From positions 124,001 through 188,000 of the forward strand of contig JAFZHC010000009.1 in assembly GCA_017555025.1 (NCBI GenBank): a DNA stretch of 64,000 bases, written 5' to 3'. Shown here in pieces: positions 25,272-34,345 of this stretch; positions within the stretch are counted from its first letter, which is position 1; each line of letters opens with the position of its first letter. The position numbers and the translations under genes were made by a program. This DNA is from Akkermansia sp. Lineage in GTDB: Bacteria > Verrucomicrobiota > Verrucomicrobiia > Verrucomicrobiales > Akkermansiaceae. The notes under the pieces were generated by a model. That model did no database searches. It was not told the DNA's origin and worked only from the letters and a program-made list of their open reading frames with translations.

Positions 25272-27734
25272 ATGAAGATAAATAAAACTTTTTACAGCCT
25301 GATGGCATTGGGAGTGCTTGCTTTGCCCGCTGTGTATGCCCAGCAGCCGAGTGGTGATGATGACCTTGTTGTGGATCGTGAGGTTGATGCCTATGCCATT
25401 GCCGAGCACCTGTACGCTCAGGCTCGCCAGCCCGGTGTGGATGCTCAGGCTCGTCAGATGGGGATGGCTCGCGCAGCCGTCCTTTTTGAGGATTTTGTTA
25501 AGAATTTCCCCAAGTCTGCCAATGTGGTAAAGGCTCAGTACTTGCAGGCTATTTGTCTGGAAGAAGCAGGCGATAAAGCTAAGTCGGATGCCACGCTCGA
25601 AAAAGTTGCCGGTCGCAAGAATGCCGGTGAGTTTGCCGCTGCCGCTGCCTATAAGCTGGCAACTCAGGCATCTTCCCGCAATCTGTGGGAAAAAGCTCGT
25701 AATTATTATCTGATTACCGTCAGCGAATCTCGTCGCGCAGACCTGCGAAACGATGCCATCTACCGCCTTGGTCGCTCTCACTTGCAACTGGGGCAGAAGA
25801 AAGAGGCTGAAGACCGTTTCCGCAGTTTGTTGATTGATCAGAGTGTGGCTCCGGCCATTTCCAATGCTACTCTCTATGCACTTGCTCAGATGAAGACTGA
25901 GGAAGGTAAGCGTGAGGAAGCCTACTCCTATTTTACCCGTCTACTGGCCAACAAGGGAGTTGAAGAGGGCATGTACAGTATGGCTACTCTTCAGGCTGCC
26001 CGTCTCGCTTCCCGACTGGGCAAGGCGCAGGAGGCTCAGCAGTTGTACACTCGCCTTACCGGTATGCACGGTATGGAGAAATACGCCGGCGAAGCTCAGA
26101 TGGAGACTTTGCTCAATCTTTACAAGAATAAGGATTACGAGGGGGTGGTGCGCCAGATATCCGGCAATTATGCCCAGCTGGATGACCCCGCCAAGGAGGC
26201 CCGTCGCGCATTGATTGTGGGGCAGTCCTTCATGGAGTTGCGCAACCACACTCGTGCTGCTCAATGGTTTGAAGTTGCCGAGCAGGCTCAGCCGCAGACC
26301 GCTCTTGCCGCAGATGCCGCATATCGCCGCCTGGTATGTGCTCAGCAGACCCGCAGCGTGAACTTCTTCTCCCTCGCACAGCGCTATCTGAACACCTATG
26401 CAACTGCCGGGCAGAGCACAGCCGGGCTCCCTTGTAATGACCTGGTGCGCCTGATGTATGCTGACCGTATGATGCTGGCTGATGTGCCTGAGGCCTCCCG
26501 CCAGTTTGAGGCTATCAACTTTGATAACCTGCCGGAGAGCGTACGTGCCGATGCCATGTACAAAAAGGCATGGTGCTCTGTGCAAAGTGGCAATGGCGAT
26601 GCTTTGGCCACCCTCAACAAGTTTATCAGCACTTATAGCAAGGATGCCCGCATGCCCGAGGCCTTGGCTCTGCGCGGCGGAATCCTGGTAAAGAATAACA
26701 ATATCAATGCAGCTTTGCAGGACTTCGAGCGTGTGATTAACGAATATCCGCAGTCAGCGGCTGTGCCGATGTGCTGGCAGCGTGCCGCTCAGGCATGCTC
26801 CGGCAAGAACCCGGCCAAGATGATTGCCTACTACGAGGGACTGATTAAGTGCGCTAATCGAGGCGTGAAGCCGACTGCTATAGCAGAAGCTCATTACAAC
26901 ATTGCCCGCGCTCAGTACGAGACAGACCCCGCAGCTGCTATCCCGCATTTCCGAGAGGCTCGCACGCTTAATCCCGAGCAATACGGTGCAGCTGTGGACC
27001 AGAGCTTGGTACATTGCTACTTTAAGTTGAAGGATGCTGACAATCTGCGCGAAGCTCTGGTAACGCTTGAGCGTAATAATTCATCCTCTTACAATGCTCT
27101 GCCTCCTGCTGTACCCCGTTGGTGTGGCTGGATGTGCTACCAGAGCAAGCGCTATCTCGATGCTGATAAATACCTCTCCGATGCCGTAGCGCGTGCTCCG
27201 CGTGAGAAGTATGTTGCTGCTGATGGTACGGAAAAGGAACGTGCAGCGGTAGAGGCTCTCGTATGGAAGACTCTCGCTCGTTCACGCCTGGAACTGCGCC
27301 AGTATGAGCGTGGTCTGGAGGCCGCAGAACATTATGTCAGCATGGAAACTCAGCCCTACCGCAAGGCTGAGGGTATGCGAGATAAGGCTTTGCTGCTTAT
27401 CGGTCTTGGTCGTACTGAAGAGGCTCGCAAGTTGTGCGAGGAGGCTGTAGCTCTGGGCATTGACGGCCCGATTAAATCTTCCGTCTTCATTACTCTGGGT
27501 GACTCCTACTATGCTGAGCGCCAGTTTGCCGAGGCTGCCAAGTACTATGGTCGTACGGCTAATGTGGTCAGCGACAAGGACCTTAAACCCACCGCTCTGT
27601 ACAAGATTTCCAACGCTTTACGCCGTTGCGAGCGAGCCGGCGAGGCCGCCCAGTATGAGGAAGCCCTGCACAAGGAGTTCCCGAACTGGTTGCCTGAGCC
27701 GAATACAGCAGTCTTTGTTAAGATGCACGATTAA
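25272..27734 (+). CDS. Large periplasmic TPR protein
   Basis: 820 residues with signal peptide MKINKTFYSLMALGVLALPAVYAQ. The mature protein is almost all alpha-helical pairs of the TPR type; clear units include ANVVKAQYLQAICLEEAGDKAKS, YRLGRSHLQLGQKKEAEDRF, PEALALRGGILVKNNNINAAL and ADKYLSDAVARAP. The start of the array resembles the BamD/YbgF-CpoB style of TPR. In other bacteria YbgF-CpoB sits beside TolQ/R and coordinates wall synthesis with outer-membrane constriction. That role is an inference from position between exbBD and the glycosyltransferase gene. Confidence 0.75.
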   Translation: MKINKTFYSLMALGVLALPAVYAQQPSGDDDLVVDREVDAYAIAEHLYAQARQPGVDAQARQMGMARAAVLFEDFVKNFPKSANVVKAQYLQAICLEEAGDKAKSDATLEKVAGRKNAGEFAAAAAYKLATQASSRNLWEKARNYYLITVSESRRADLRNDAIYRLGRSHLQLGQKKEAEDRFRSLLIDQSVAPAISNATLYALAQMKTEEGKREEAYSYFTRLLANKGVEEGMYSMATLQAARLASRLGKAQEAQQLYTRLTGMHGMEKYAGEAQMETLLNLYKNKDYEGVVRQISGNYAQLDDPAKEARRALIVGQSFMELRNHTRAAQWFEVAEQAQPQTALAADAAYRRLVCAQQTRSVNFFSLAQRYLNTYATAGQSTAGLPCNDLVRLMYADRMMLADVPEASRQFEAINFDNLPESVRADAMYKKAWCSVQSGNGDALATLNKFISTYSKDARMPEALALRGGILVKNNNINAALQDFERVINEYPQSAAVPMCWQRAAQACSGKNPAKMIAYYEGLIKCANRGVKPTAIAEAHYNIARAQYETDPAAAIPHFREARTLNPEQYGAAVDQSLVHCYFKLKDADNLREALVTLERNNSSSYNALPPAVPRWCGWMCYQSKRYLDADKYLSDAVARAPREKYVAADGTEKERAAVEALVWKTLARSRLELRQYERGLEAAEHYVSMETQPYRKAEGMRDKALLLIGLGRTEEARKLCEEAVALGIDGPIKSSVFITLGDSYYAERQFAEAAKYYGRTANVVSDKDLKPTALYKISNALRRCERAGEAAQYEEALHKEFPNWLPEPNTAVFVKMHD

Positions 27735-27754
27735 TTGTAACGGCCTGCCGAGAC

Positions 27755-29647
27755 ATGTATTATTCCCGTGGTGAAAATCGCCGCAAGCGATGGTACCGTG
27801 TGCTGAGCATCGGGCAGAAAAAGCTGCTGGGTATTGCTCTGCTGCTGGCTCTGGTATGCTGTGCCGTGCTGGCGGTATTGCTTACCTACACATGGCGAGC
27901 CATGCAGTATGACCTTCGTCCGGTTGTTGCCGTTGGTCGTGTCAGCATGTTGTATGATTCCGATAATAAACCCATAGCCACGCTATCACCGGATGAACAG
28001 ATGCCGGTTCGTTGGGAAGACCTGCCAACCAACCTCATTAATGCTTTTATCGCTCGTGAGGATGAGGAATTTTTCGAACATAGCGGCGTAGTTTATAGTT
28101 CGGTTTTGCGGTCATTGTTGCGCAATGTTGCCTCCATGAGCTACGAGCAGGGGGCTTCTACCATTACCATGCAGCTTACTCGCAATGTGTTTGAGCTGCG
28201 TAACAAGACGCTGGATCGCAAGCTGCTGGAGGCAATGCTGGCACAGCATATAGAGCGCAAGTACGATAAAAAGACAATTCTTACGCAATATCTTAACCGC
28301 ATTTATTTCGGTCAGAATTGCTACGGCGTGGCAGCAGCTGCTGCTCGCTATTTTGGTAAGCCTGTTTCAGAACTCAATCTGGTGGAGTGTGCCACCTTGG
28401 CCGGTTTGGTGAGAGGCCCCTCTATTTTTAACCCCATCAGCAGTATGAAGAGCGCAATGGCGGTGAAGCAGGAGACGCTCGCCCGCATGCTTGAGCTGGA
28501 CTTCATTACTCAGGAGCAGTATGATGAAGCCGTTGCTGCTGACATTAAATTAGCCCGTAGTTCTGCGGATGTACCGCAGGCGGTATCGTACGCCACTATG
28601 TGGAGCCAGCGCGAGCTGGATAATCTGCGCGAAGAATTGGGTGAGAATACTGATGGTATTGCCGTTGTCACCAATTTGGATTTAGAGTTACAGCAGCATG
28701 TCGAGAAGGCGATGGAGCGTGCGCTCGTTGCCGTCGAAAAGCCTTCCTCTTTCCCTGAAGAATGGCTCCCCATTCTTCATGAAAATCCGGAAGAAGCTCA
28801 GCGACTGCGCAAATTCTACGAGGGTATTAAGCGCCCGGAGAATATGAAGGTTCGCGGTCAGGATAACGATTTGAAGCATGTGCTGCAATGCTGTGTGTTG
28901 GTGGTGGATGCTCGTCGCAATAACAAGGGGCGCGTGCTGGCCATGGTTTCCGGCCGTAGTGCTCTGGATGGGCGCGACCGCTGGCTTGATAAATGCATGC
29001 CCGGTAATGCCGCTGCTCCGCTCCTGTATTCCTGTGCATGTCTGCCGGGTGGCGACAATGCACACATTGTCGCTCGCAAGGCTGATGTGACCGGTACCAG
29101 CCTTGGTTATGATGTTGTCAGCACCATGTACAAGCGCCTCAATCTCGAAATGGAGTTACCCCCGCGTGAGAAAGAGCATGACTTGTACAAGGGCGAATTC
29201 CTGATGCGCCGTATAGACCTCGCTCGAGTTCTTTTTGATATTCAGAACCAGGGACGAGATTATCGATTCTCGCTTGTCAACCGCATCTGGAGCCGAGGGG
29301 AGAAACTCCTTTACAGTCATGAGCCTGATACGGCTGCCGAGTATATTCGCCGCGAAAGTGCCCGTGCAGTAGCCCAGATTCCGCCCTTTGAAGCTGTGGA
29401 CGGGCAGCCTGTTGTGCTTAATGAACTGCTGCCCGGCAATCATGGCAACCTGTGTATGATTTGCAACGATCGCGGGGTTGCGGTGTTTGTCTGGATGGGC
29501 TATGATGAGCCTGCTGATATGCCCTCCGGTAGCCGAATGAGTGCCCTGCTGAAGCGTGCTTCATACTGCCTTGCTCGTGAATTGCATACTGCTGCTCGTG
29601 CTCGCCTGCGTGCTCGTTCGACTGCTGCTAACGATAAGAAATCATGA
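27755..29647 (+). CDS. Class A PBP-like peptidoglycan glycosyltransferase with a degenerate transpeptidase domain
   Basis: 630 residues, membrane-anchored by residues 24-46. The GT51 domain looks active: REDEEFFEHSG (catalytic Glu 102), EQGASTITMQLTRNVF near 131-146, then the IERKYDKKTILTQYLNRIYFG region and ECATLAGLVRGP. It polymerises lipid II. The C-terminal penicillin-binding domain is recognisable but has lost its catalytic set: the SxxK site reads PGNAAAP (416-422, Asn for Ser and Ala for Lys), and neither SxN nor KTG is found. It overlaps the next gene by 4 bases. Confidence 0.82.
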   Translation: MYYSRGENRRKRWYRVLSIGQKKLLGIALLLALVCCAVLAVLLTYTWRAMQYDLRPVVAVGRVSMLYDSDNKPIATLSPDEQMPVRWEDLPTNLINAFIAREDEEFFEHSGVVYSSVLRSLLRNVASMSYEQGASTITMQLTRNVFELRNKTLDRKLLEAMLAQHIERKYDKKTILTQYLNRIYFGQNCYGVAAAAARYFGKPVSELNLVECATLAGLVRGPSIFNPISSMKSAMAVKQETLARMLELDFITQEQYDEAVAADIKLARSSADVPQAVSYATMWSQRELDNLREELGENTDGIAVVTNLDLELQQHVEKAMERALVAVEKPSSFPEEWLPILHENPEEAQRLRKFYEGIKRPENMKVRGQDNDLKHVLQCCVLVVDARRNNKGRVLAMVSGRSALDGRDRWLDKCMPGNAAAPLLYSCACLPGGDNAHIVARKADVTGTSLGYDVVSTMYKRLNLEMELPPREKEHDLYKGEFLMRRIDLARVLFDIQNQGRDYRFSLVNRIWSRGEKLLYSHEPDTAAEYIRRESARAVAQIPPFEAVDGQPVVLNELLPGNHGNLCMICNDRGVAVFVWMGYDEPADMPSGSRMSALLKRASYCLARELHTAARARLRARSTAANDKKS

Positions 29648-30438
29648 CCTGCGCCGTTTATCAGCAAACTCCTATTGAGCAACGTCTCGCTGTTGCCGAG
29701 GCAGCCGCTCGTGCTGCCGGCGCCTACCTTCGGCAGCAATTCCATGCAGCTCGTTGTGTGAATGAGGAATTACCTCACGATATTAAGCTGCAGCTCGATA
29801 AAGATACTCAACAGTTGATTGAGCAACATCTGCTGACAGCTTTTCCTCAGGACTCCGTTCTGGGGGAGGAGGGATGCAGCGGCCTCTCCGGTGCTGAATA
29901 TGAGTGGGTGGTTGACCCACTCGATGGTACGGTAAACTATTACTATGGCATACCTCTTTTCTGCGTGAGCATTGCGCTGCGTAAGGGGGAAGCCGTTTTG
30001 TTGGGGTGCGTTTATGACCCCATGCAGGATGAATGCTTTACTGCCATGGCCGGTAAGCCCGCCTGCCTGAACGGAGAGCAGATTAAGGTTTCTGCCCGTT
30101 CTCGTATGGCTGAGGCTGTTGTTTTTGTCGGACATGGAACTCACGATGGCTCCGGCGCAAAAGGGATTAGACGCTTTGCCCATATATCATCTCAGGTACG
30201 CAAGGTGCGCATTCTTGGCTCTGCTGCGTTGAGTATTTGTTATATTGCAGCGGCTCGTATGGATGCTTACATAGAAAACCGCATCAATGTATGGGACTTT
30301 GCTGCGGCCCGTGTGATATTGGAGAGTGCCGGTGGTTGTCTGGAGTACACCCCCTCTGCTGCTGATTCGGTCAGCGGAGCCGTGGTGGCGTGGAATGGTG
30401 CCTTGCCTATACACTCCGCCTTGCAGATGCCTGATTGA
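29644..30438 (+). CDS. Inositol monophosphatase-family phosphatase
   Basis: 264 residues. Metal-dependent phosphatase signatures: GEEGCSG (first Glu ligands near 75), the hallmark WVVDPLDGTVNYYYGIPLF near 88-106, and the C-terminal NVWDFAAARVILESAGG with the last Asp. SuhB/CysQ-type enzymes hydrolyse inositol phosphates or 3'-phosphoadenosine phosphate; the sequence does not settle which. The TGA of the glycosyltransferase gene overlaps its ATG (ATGA), so expression is coupled. Confidence 0.85.
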   Translation: MTCAVYQQTPIEQRLAVAEAAARAAGAYLRQQFHAARCVNEELPHDIKLQLDKDTQQLIEQHLLTAFPQDSVLGEEGCSGLSGAEYEWVVDPLDGTVNYYYGIPLFCVSIALRKGEAVLLGCVYDPMQDECFTAMAGKPACLNGEQIKVSARSRMAEAVVFVGHGTHDGSGAKGIRRFAHISSQVRKVRILGSAALSICYIAAARMDAYIENRINVWDFAAARVILESAGGCLEYTPSAADSVSGAVVAWNGALPIHSALQMPD

Positions 30439-30454
30439 TTACTGTACCGCCATC

Positions 30455-31705
30455 ATGAAGAAACAGCCTTTCCGTAAACCCGCTCAATCTGAGAACCCCC
30501 GCCGTATTGCCTGGCATTGTTTGCAACGCTGGGGGCAGGGCGGTATTTTTGCTGAAACCTTGATTGAGCGCGAAGCTCGCGGACTTGCACCCCAAAACCG
30601 TGCTCTTGTGCAGGCCATTGTGCTGGGGACATTGCGTAACATGCGCTGGTTGGAGCACATTTGCGGTCAGCTGCGTTCCGGGGCGCTTGAGCCTGCAGCC
30701 CGCTGGCTCATTCTTCTCGGCCTTTGCCAGTTGTTTGTTCTGCACAAGCCCGACCACGCAGCCGTGAGTGAGACCGTTGACCTGGCACCTGCGCGTCTGC
30801 GAGGGTTAATCAACGGCGTATTGCGCAACGCCGTGCGTCGCCGTGAGGAGTTTGAGGAGGAGTTACCCCATTTGCCTCTTGCTGTTCGCTATTCGGTGCC
30901 GAATTGGTTGGCAAAACGCTGGTGTGCGGAGTTCGGTGAGGAGGAAGCCACGCAGATGCTCAGCTGGAATATTCAGACACCACCGGTATATGCGCGTATA
31001 AATCCGCTTAATCCCCCGACGATAGGTGATGACTGGCAGCCGCTGGCTCACGCTCCCGGGTGGTTCAGGCTCCCTGCCGGTCTCCCGTTTGATGATTTAC
31101 AGCAAGGGCGCATATATGTGGCAGATCCTTCCACCCGTTATTGTGTGCAGCTGCTTGCACCGCAACCGGGAGAAAAGGTGTTGGATGCCTGCGCCGCACC
31201 CGGTGGCAAATCAGCTGCTATGATTGCAGCTACCGGCGGGCAGATTGAACTGCTGGCGACAGATGCGGAAGAACACCGCCTGCCTCAGCTGCGTGAAAAT
31301 CTTTTGCGTGCCGGCGGGGCGTCTGTCAACGTGCGATTGCATGACTGGACGCAGCCTTGCCCCGCACCGTGGCAGGAGGCCTTTGATGCCGTGCTGCTGG
31401 ATGTACCTTGCAGTAATAGCGGAGTTTTGCAGCGCCGTGTTGATGCTCGCTGGCGCTTGCAGCCTGATGAGTTCTCCCGTTTGGCGGAACTTCAATACAC
31501 CATTCTGGAGCGAGCCTCTGCTGCCGTTCGTCCCGGTGGACGTTTGGTGTATTCAACGTGTTCCATTGATAGGGAGGAGGATGCGGCAGTTGTGCAGCGC
31601 TTCCTTTCGGCTTATCCGCAATTCTCATTGATTGAGGATTATCTGGCTCTTCCGCACCGTGAGCAGGCTGATGGCGCTTACGCCGCATTGCTACAGCGCC
31701 GATAA
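30455..31705 (+). CDS. rsmB: 16S rRNA m5C methyltransferase RsmB-like
   Basis: 416 residues from MKKQPFRKPAQ, just after the previous stop; the longer frame overlaps that gene entirely. An N-terminal NusB-like helical domain (RIAWHCLQRWGQGG to about residue 130) is joined to a NOL1/NOP2/Sun domain with SAM site LDACAAPGGKSAAM near 235, the PCS motif LLDVPCSNSGVLQRR near 310 and the catalytic VYSTCSIDREED near 362. It methylates cytosine 967 (E. coli numbering) of 16S rRNA. Last gene of the exbB-to-rsmB run. Confidence 0.88.
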   Translation: MKKQPFRKPAQSENPRRIAWHCLQRWGQGGIFAETLIEREARGLAPQNRALVQAIVLGTLRNMRWLEHICGQLRSGALEPAARWLILLGLCQLFVLHKPDHAAVSETVDLAPARLRGLINGVLRNAVRRREEFEEELPHLPLAVRYSVPNWLAKRWCAEFGEEEATQMLSWNIQTPPVYARINPLNPPTIGDDWQPLAHAPGWFRLPAGLPFDDLQQGRIYVADPSTRYCVQLLAPQPGEKVLDACAAPGGKSAAMIAATGGQIELLATDAEEHRLPQLRENLLRAGGASVNVRLHDWTQPCPAPWQEAFDAVLLDVPCSNSGVLQRRVDARWRLQPDEFSRLAELQYTILERASAAVRPGGRLVYSTCSIDREEDAAVVQRFLSAYPQFSLIEDYLALPHREQADGAYAALLQRR

Positions 31706-31727
31706 ACTATAATTTCTGAAAAAAAAG

Positions 31728-31757
31728 CTGGCAAAAGCAGGGCTGATGTCGTATACT
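31728..31757 (+). promoter_or_regulatory. ptsH promoter
   Basis: CTGGCA (31728-31733), 18 bases, TATACT (31752-31757). The ATG is 33 bases on, giving a leader of roughly 26 bases without a Shine-Dalgarno sequence. Confidence 0.55.
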
Positions 31758-31790
31758 ATCACATGAACAAAAGCTCAAACTTACGACGAT

Positions 31791-32057
31791 ATGATAACAA
31801 AAAAACTCACCGTTCTCAATAAACTTGGAATCCATGCTCGCCCGGCAGCTCAGTTTGTGCGCGTTGCCAGTCGTTTTCAGTCCGATGTTACCGTTGAGAA
31901 GGATGATGAAACTGTTGACGGTAAGAGCATAATGGGGTTGATGATGCTTGCTGTCGGATGTGGCGCTGAGATTTCCGTTACAGCAGAAGGGGCTGATGAA
32001 GCCGCTGTAATCGCCGCTCTTGAGGAGCTGGTAGCCGGCAAGTTCGGCGAGGAATAA
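31791..32057 (+). CDS. ptsH: Phosphocarrier protein HPr
   Basis: 88 residues. The phosphoryl-accepting His15 sits in LGIHARPAAQFV and the regulatory Ser46 in DGKSIMGLMML, both at exactly the canonical positions. HPr accepts phosphate from enzyme I. The intact Ser46 site suggests control by an HPr kinase/phosphorylase rather than only sugar transport. Enzyme I follows 38 bases later; no sugar-specific EII component is in the window. Confidence 0.95.
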   Translation: MITKKLTVLNKLGIHARPAAQFVRVASRFQSDVTVEKDDETVDGKSIMGLMMLAVGCGAEISVTAEGADEAAVIAALEELVAGKFGEE

Positions 32058-32095
32058 CTGATTTTGCTAACTCATAAATTGAATCCTCAGCTGCG

Positions 32096-33850
32096 ATGAG
32101 TTGTAAGGAAGGATTTGAGCGCAGACTGAAAGGCATGCCTGTTTCTCCGGGTATCGCTATGGGGGTGCTGCGAGTGGAAGCCCGCGGGTGTTCTTCCCCC
32201 ATTGTGCGCACAATCCTTCCTACCGAAATGGAGAGCGAATGGGCTCGATTTGAGAGTGCTCTCGCTCGTACTGAAGAGGAACTGAGCTCGCTGAAGGCTC
32301 GCGTGGAGCACCTCTCCGGGGCTAATGAAGCCGCCATTTTTGATGCTCACCTTCTTTTCCTCCGTGATAAGACTATTCTGAATAAGCTCCGTAAGGAGTT
32401 CCCGAAACGTATGCAGAACATTGATTCTGTATACTATGCCGTGGTTCAGAACTTCATGGAGGTCATGCGTCATGTTGATGACCCCTACCTGCGTTCGCGC
32501 GTGGTGGACATTGGCGATGTGCTGCAGCGTGTTCTTAAAAACATGGCACCTGCGCAGAATGCTCCGCTCTGTGGTGATTGTACAGAGCCCTGCGTGCTGG
32601 CTGCCTATGATTTGACACCCAGCGATACCGCCGACCTCGACCCGCGAAAGGTTGCCGGCTTTGTGACAGAGGCCGGTTCTGCGGTGTCGCACACGGCTAT
32701 TCTTGCTCGTTCTCTTGGCATGCCGGCTGTGGTGGCCGTGCCGAATTTGGTCATTGACTCCCGCGTGGGGTGCCAGGCCATTCTGGATGGCTACAACGGC
32801 TATCTGATTCTTAATCCTACAGCGGAAACTCTGCAACACTACCGCGAGTTACAGGCGGAGAAGGAGCGTGCGTATACGGCGCTCATTGATATGAAGGATT
32901 TGCCGGCAGAAACGACGGATGGTCGTCGTATTCGCTTGGCTGCCAATGTAGAGTTTGCTCACGAGTATACGGCCATTCAGCGCTCCGGTGCTGAGGGTGT
33001 GGGGCTTTTCCGTACCGAATTTTTCCTGCTTGGTGACGGCAGCCTGCCGGATGAAGAAGCTCAGTACGAGCACTATCGTAAGTTAGTGGAAAGTTGCAGC
33101 CCGGAGGAGGTGATTTTCCGTACTCTTGACTCCGGTGGCGATAAGTTGCCCTTTGAAGTGCTTGAGGAAAAGGAGGATAATCCCTTCCTCGGCTGGCGCG
33201 GTATTCGTGTGTCTCTCAGTCGTGTGGAGATTTTCAAGGAGCAGTTGCGTGCCATCCTTCGCGCATCTGCTCACGGCAAGGTCGGCGTGATGTTCCCCAT
33301 GGTTTCCGGCATCACAGAAGTGAAAGATGTACAGGCCTTGCTGGAGGATTGCCGAGCCGAGCTCCGTGAACGAGGTCAGGCATACGATGAGAATATGCGT
33401 GTAGGCATCATGATTGAAGTGCCCAGCGCCGCCATGATGGCTGATGTGCTTGCTCGTCATGTTGATTTCTTCTCCATTGGTACGAATGACCTTACGCAGT
33501 ACACCATTGCTGTGGATCGTGTGAACTTCCGCGTGGCAAGTATGTTCCGCCCCACTCATCCCGGTGTGGTGCGCCTGATGCGCCAAACTATTTCAGCAGG
33601 TATACCCACAGCTGTCTGCGGCGAAATGGGGGGTGACATCAACCTCGTTCCTCTGCTGGTGGGGCTAGGTGTCTCTGAACTCTCCGTGGGTGCACATTTG
33701 CTGCCGGTTGTTCGTTATGCCATTCGCCATCTCAATTACGAAGAGTGTCGTGCTATGGCTGAGGAGGCTCTGCAAGCTGAAGATAGTTACACCATTCGTG
33801 GCCTTTCCGTTGATATGGCCCACCGTTGTTACCCGGAGCTTTTTAATTAA
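32096..33850 (+). CDS. ptsI: Phosphoenolpyruvate-protein phosphotransferase (enzyme I)
   Basis: 584 residues, full length. It transfers phosphate from PEP to HPr. The N-terminal HPr-binding and swivelling domains contain the active His 199 in EAGSAVSHTAILARSLGMP; the C-terminal PEP-binding barrel has GVGLFRTEFFLL, ISVKS-like metal residues in GTNDLTQYTIAVDR, and the CGEMGGD active-site Cys. The opening is short (MSCKEGFERRLKGMPVSPGIA). Its stop codon sits in an 18-base perfect palindrome that ends at the next gene's ATG. Confidence 0.95.
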   Translation: MSCKEGFERRLKGMPVSPGIAMGVLRVEARGCSSPIVRTILPTEMESEWARFESALARTEEELSSLKARVEHLSGANEAAIFDAHLLFLRDKTILNKLRKEFPKRMQNIDSVYYAVVQNFMEVMRHVDDPYLRSRVVDIGDVLQRVLKNMAPAQNAPLCGDCTEPCVLAAYDLTPSDTADLDPRKVAGFVTEAGSAVSHTAILARSLGMPAVVAVPNLVIDSRVGCQAILDGYNGYLILNPTAETLQHYRELQAEKERAYTALIDMKDLPAETTDGRRIRLAANVEFAHEYTAIQRSGAEGVGLFRTEFFLLGDGSLPDEEAQYEHYRKLVESCSPEEVIFRTLDSGGDKLPFEVLEEKEDNPFLGWRGIRVSLSRVEIFKEQLRAILRASAHGKVGVMFPMVSGITEVKDVQALLEDCRAELRERGQAYDENMRVGIMIEVPSAAMMADVLARHVDFFSIGTNDLTQYTIAVDRVNFRVASMFRPTHPGVVRLMRQTISAGIPTAVCGEMGGDINLVPLLVGLGVSELSVGAHLLPVVRYAIRHLNYEECRAMAEEALQAEDSYTIRGLSVDMAHRCYPELFN

Positions 33851-33855
33851 AAAGC
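33838..33855. repeat. 18-base perfect palindrome over the ptsI stop codon
   Basis: GCTTTTTAATTAAAAAGC is its own reverse complement and contains the TAA stop of ptsI. It ends on the base before the next ATG. It could fold into a weak hairpin or bind a dimeric protein. Confidence 0.6.
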
Positions 33856-34332
33856 ATGGACGAAGCTCCCTACAAGCGCCGCAGACCGCAAGGCAATAGT
33901 TCCCTTTTAGCCTGCCTGCTGGTTTTGCTTTTTGCCCTTATTTTTAGCGGAATTGCAGTTGGTACCGCGTTGGATACCTACGAATTATACCAATCGGGTG
34001 AGAGGGTTGAGGGTACTGTGGCTGGCTTGCGTAGTAAGAGGAGTTCGAGCCGAGGTCGTCATGGTCGCAGCAAGTCTGTTCGATATGCTGTTGTTGAATA
34101 TACAACAAAGCAGGGAGAAACGCTGAAGGAGGAATTCAATACTGAAGGCTTTTTCTTCAGCTCCTATGAGCGAGGTGATACGGTAGAGGTTGCGTACGAC
34201 CCGGATGAGCCCTCACGTATGTGCATTATCGGTTGGGGTAACTGGACATTCACCGTTATTTTTGGCGCCGTTGGTTTGGTGATATTTTCGCTGTGGTGTA
34301 AGCTTATAATCGCTTACGTAAAAGAGCGGTGA
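33856..34332 (+). CDS. DUF3592-like membrane protein
   Basis: 158 residues. Two hydrophobic helices, about 18-40 (LLACLLVLLFALIFSGIAVG) and 130-150, frame an extracytoplasmic domain with the usual DUF3592 pattern: ERVEGTVAGL, an Arg/Ser-rich loop, YAVVEYTTKQGE, and YERGDTVEVAYDPDEPSRMCI. DUF3592 proteins have no established biochemical function. The ATG lies 5 bases after the ptsI stop, so it is probably on the pts message. It is convergent with the glutaminyl cyclase-like gene. Confidence 0.75.
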   Translation: MDEAPYKRRRPQGNSSLLACLLVLLFALIFSGIAVGTALDTYELYQSGERVEGTVAGLRSKRSSSRGRHGRSKSVRYAVVEYTTKQGETLKEEFNTEGFFFSSYERGDTVEVAYDPDEPSRMCIIGWGNWTFTVIFGAVGLVIFSLWCKLIIAYVKER

Positions 34333-34345
34333 AACTCCGACCGAT

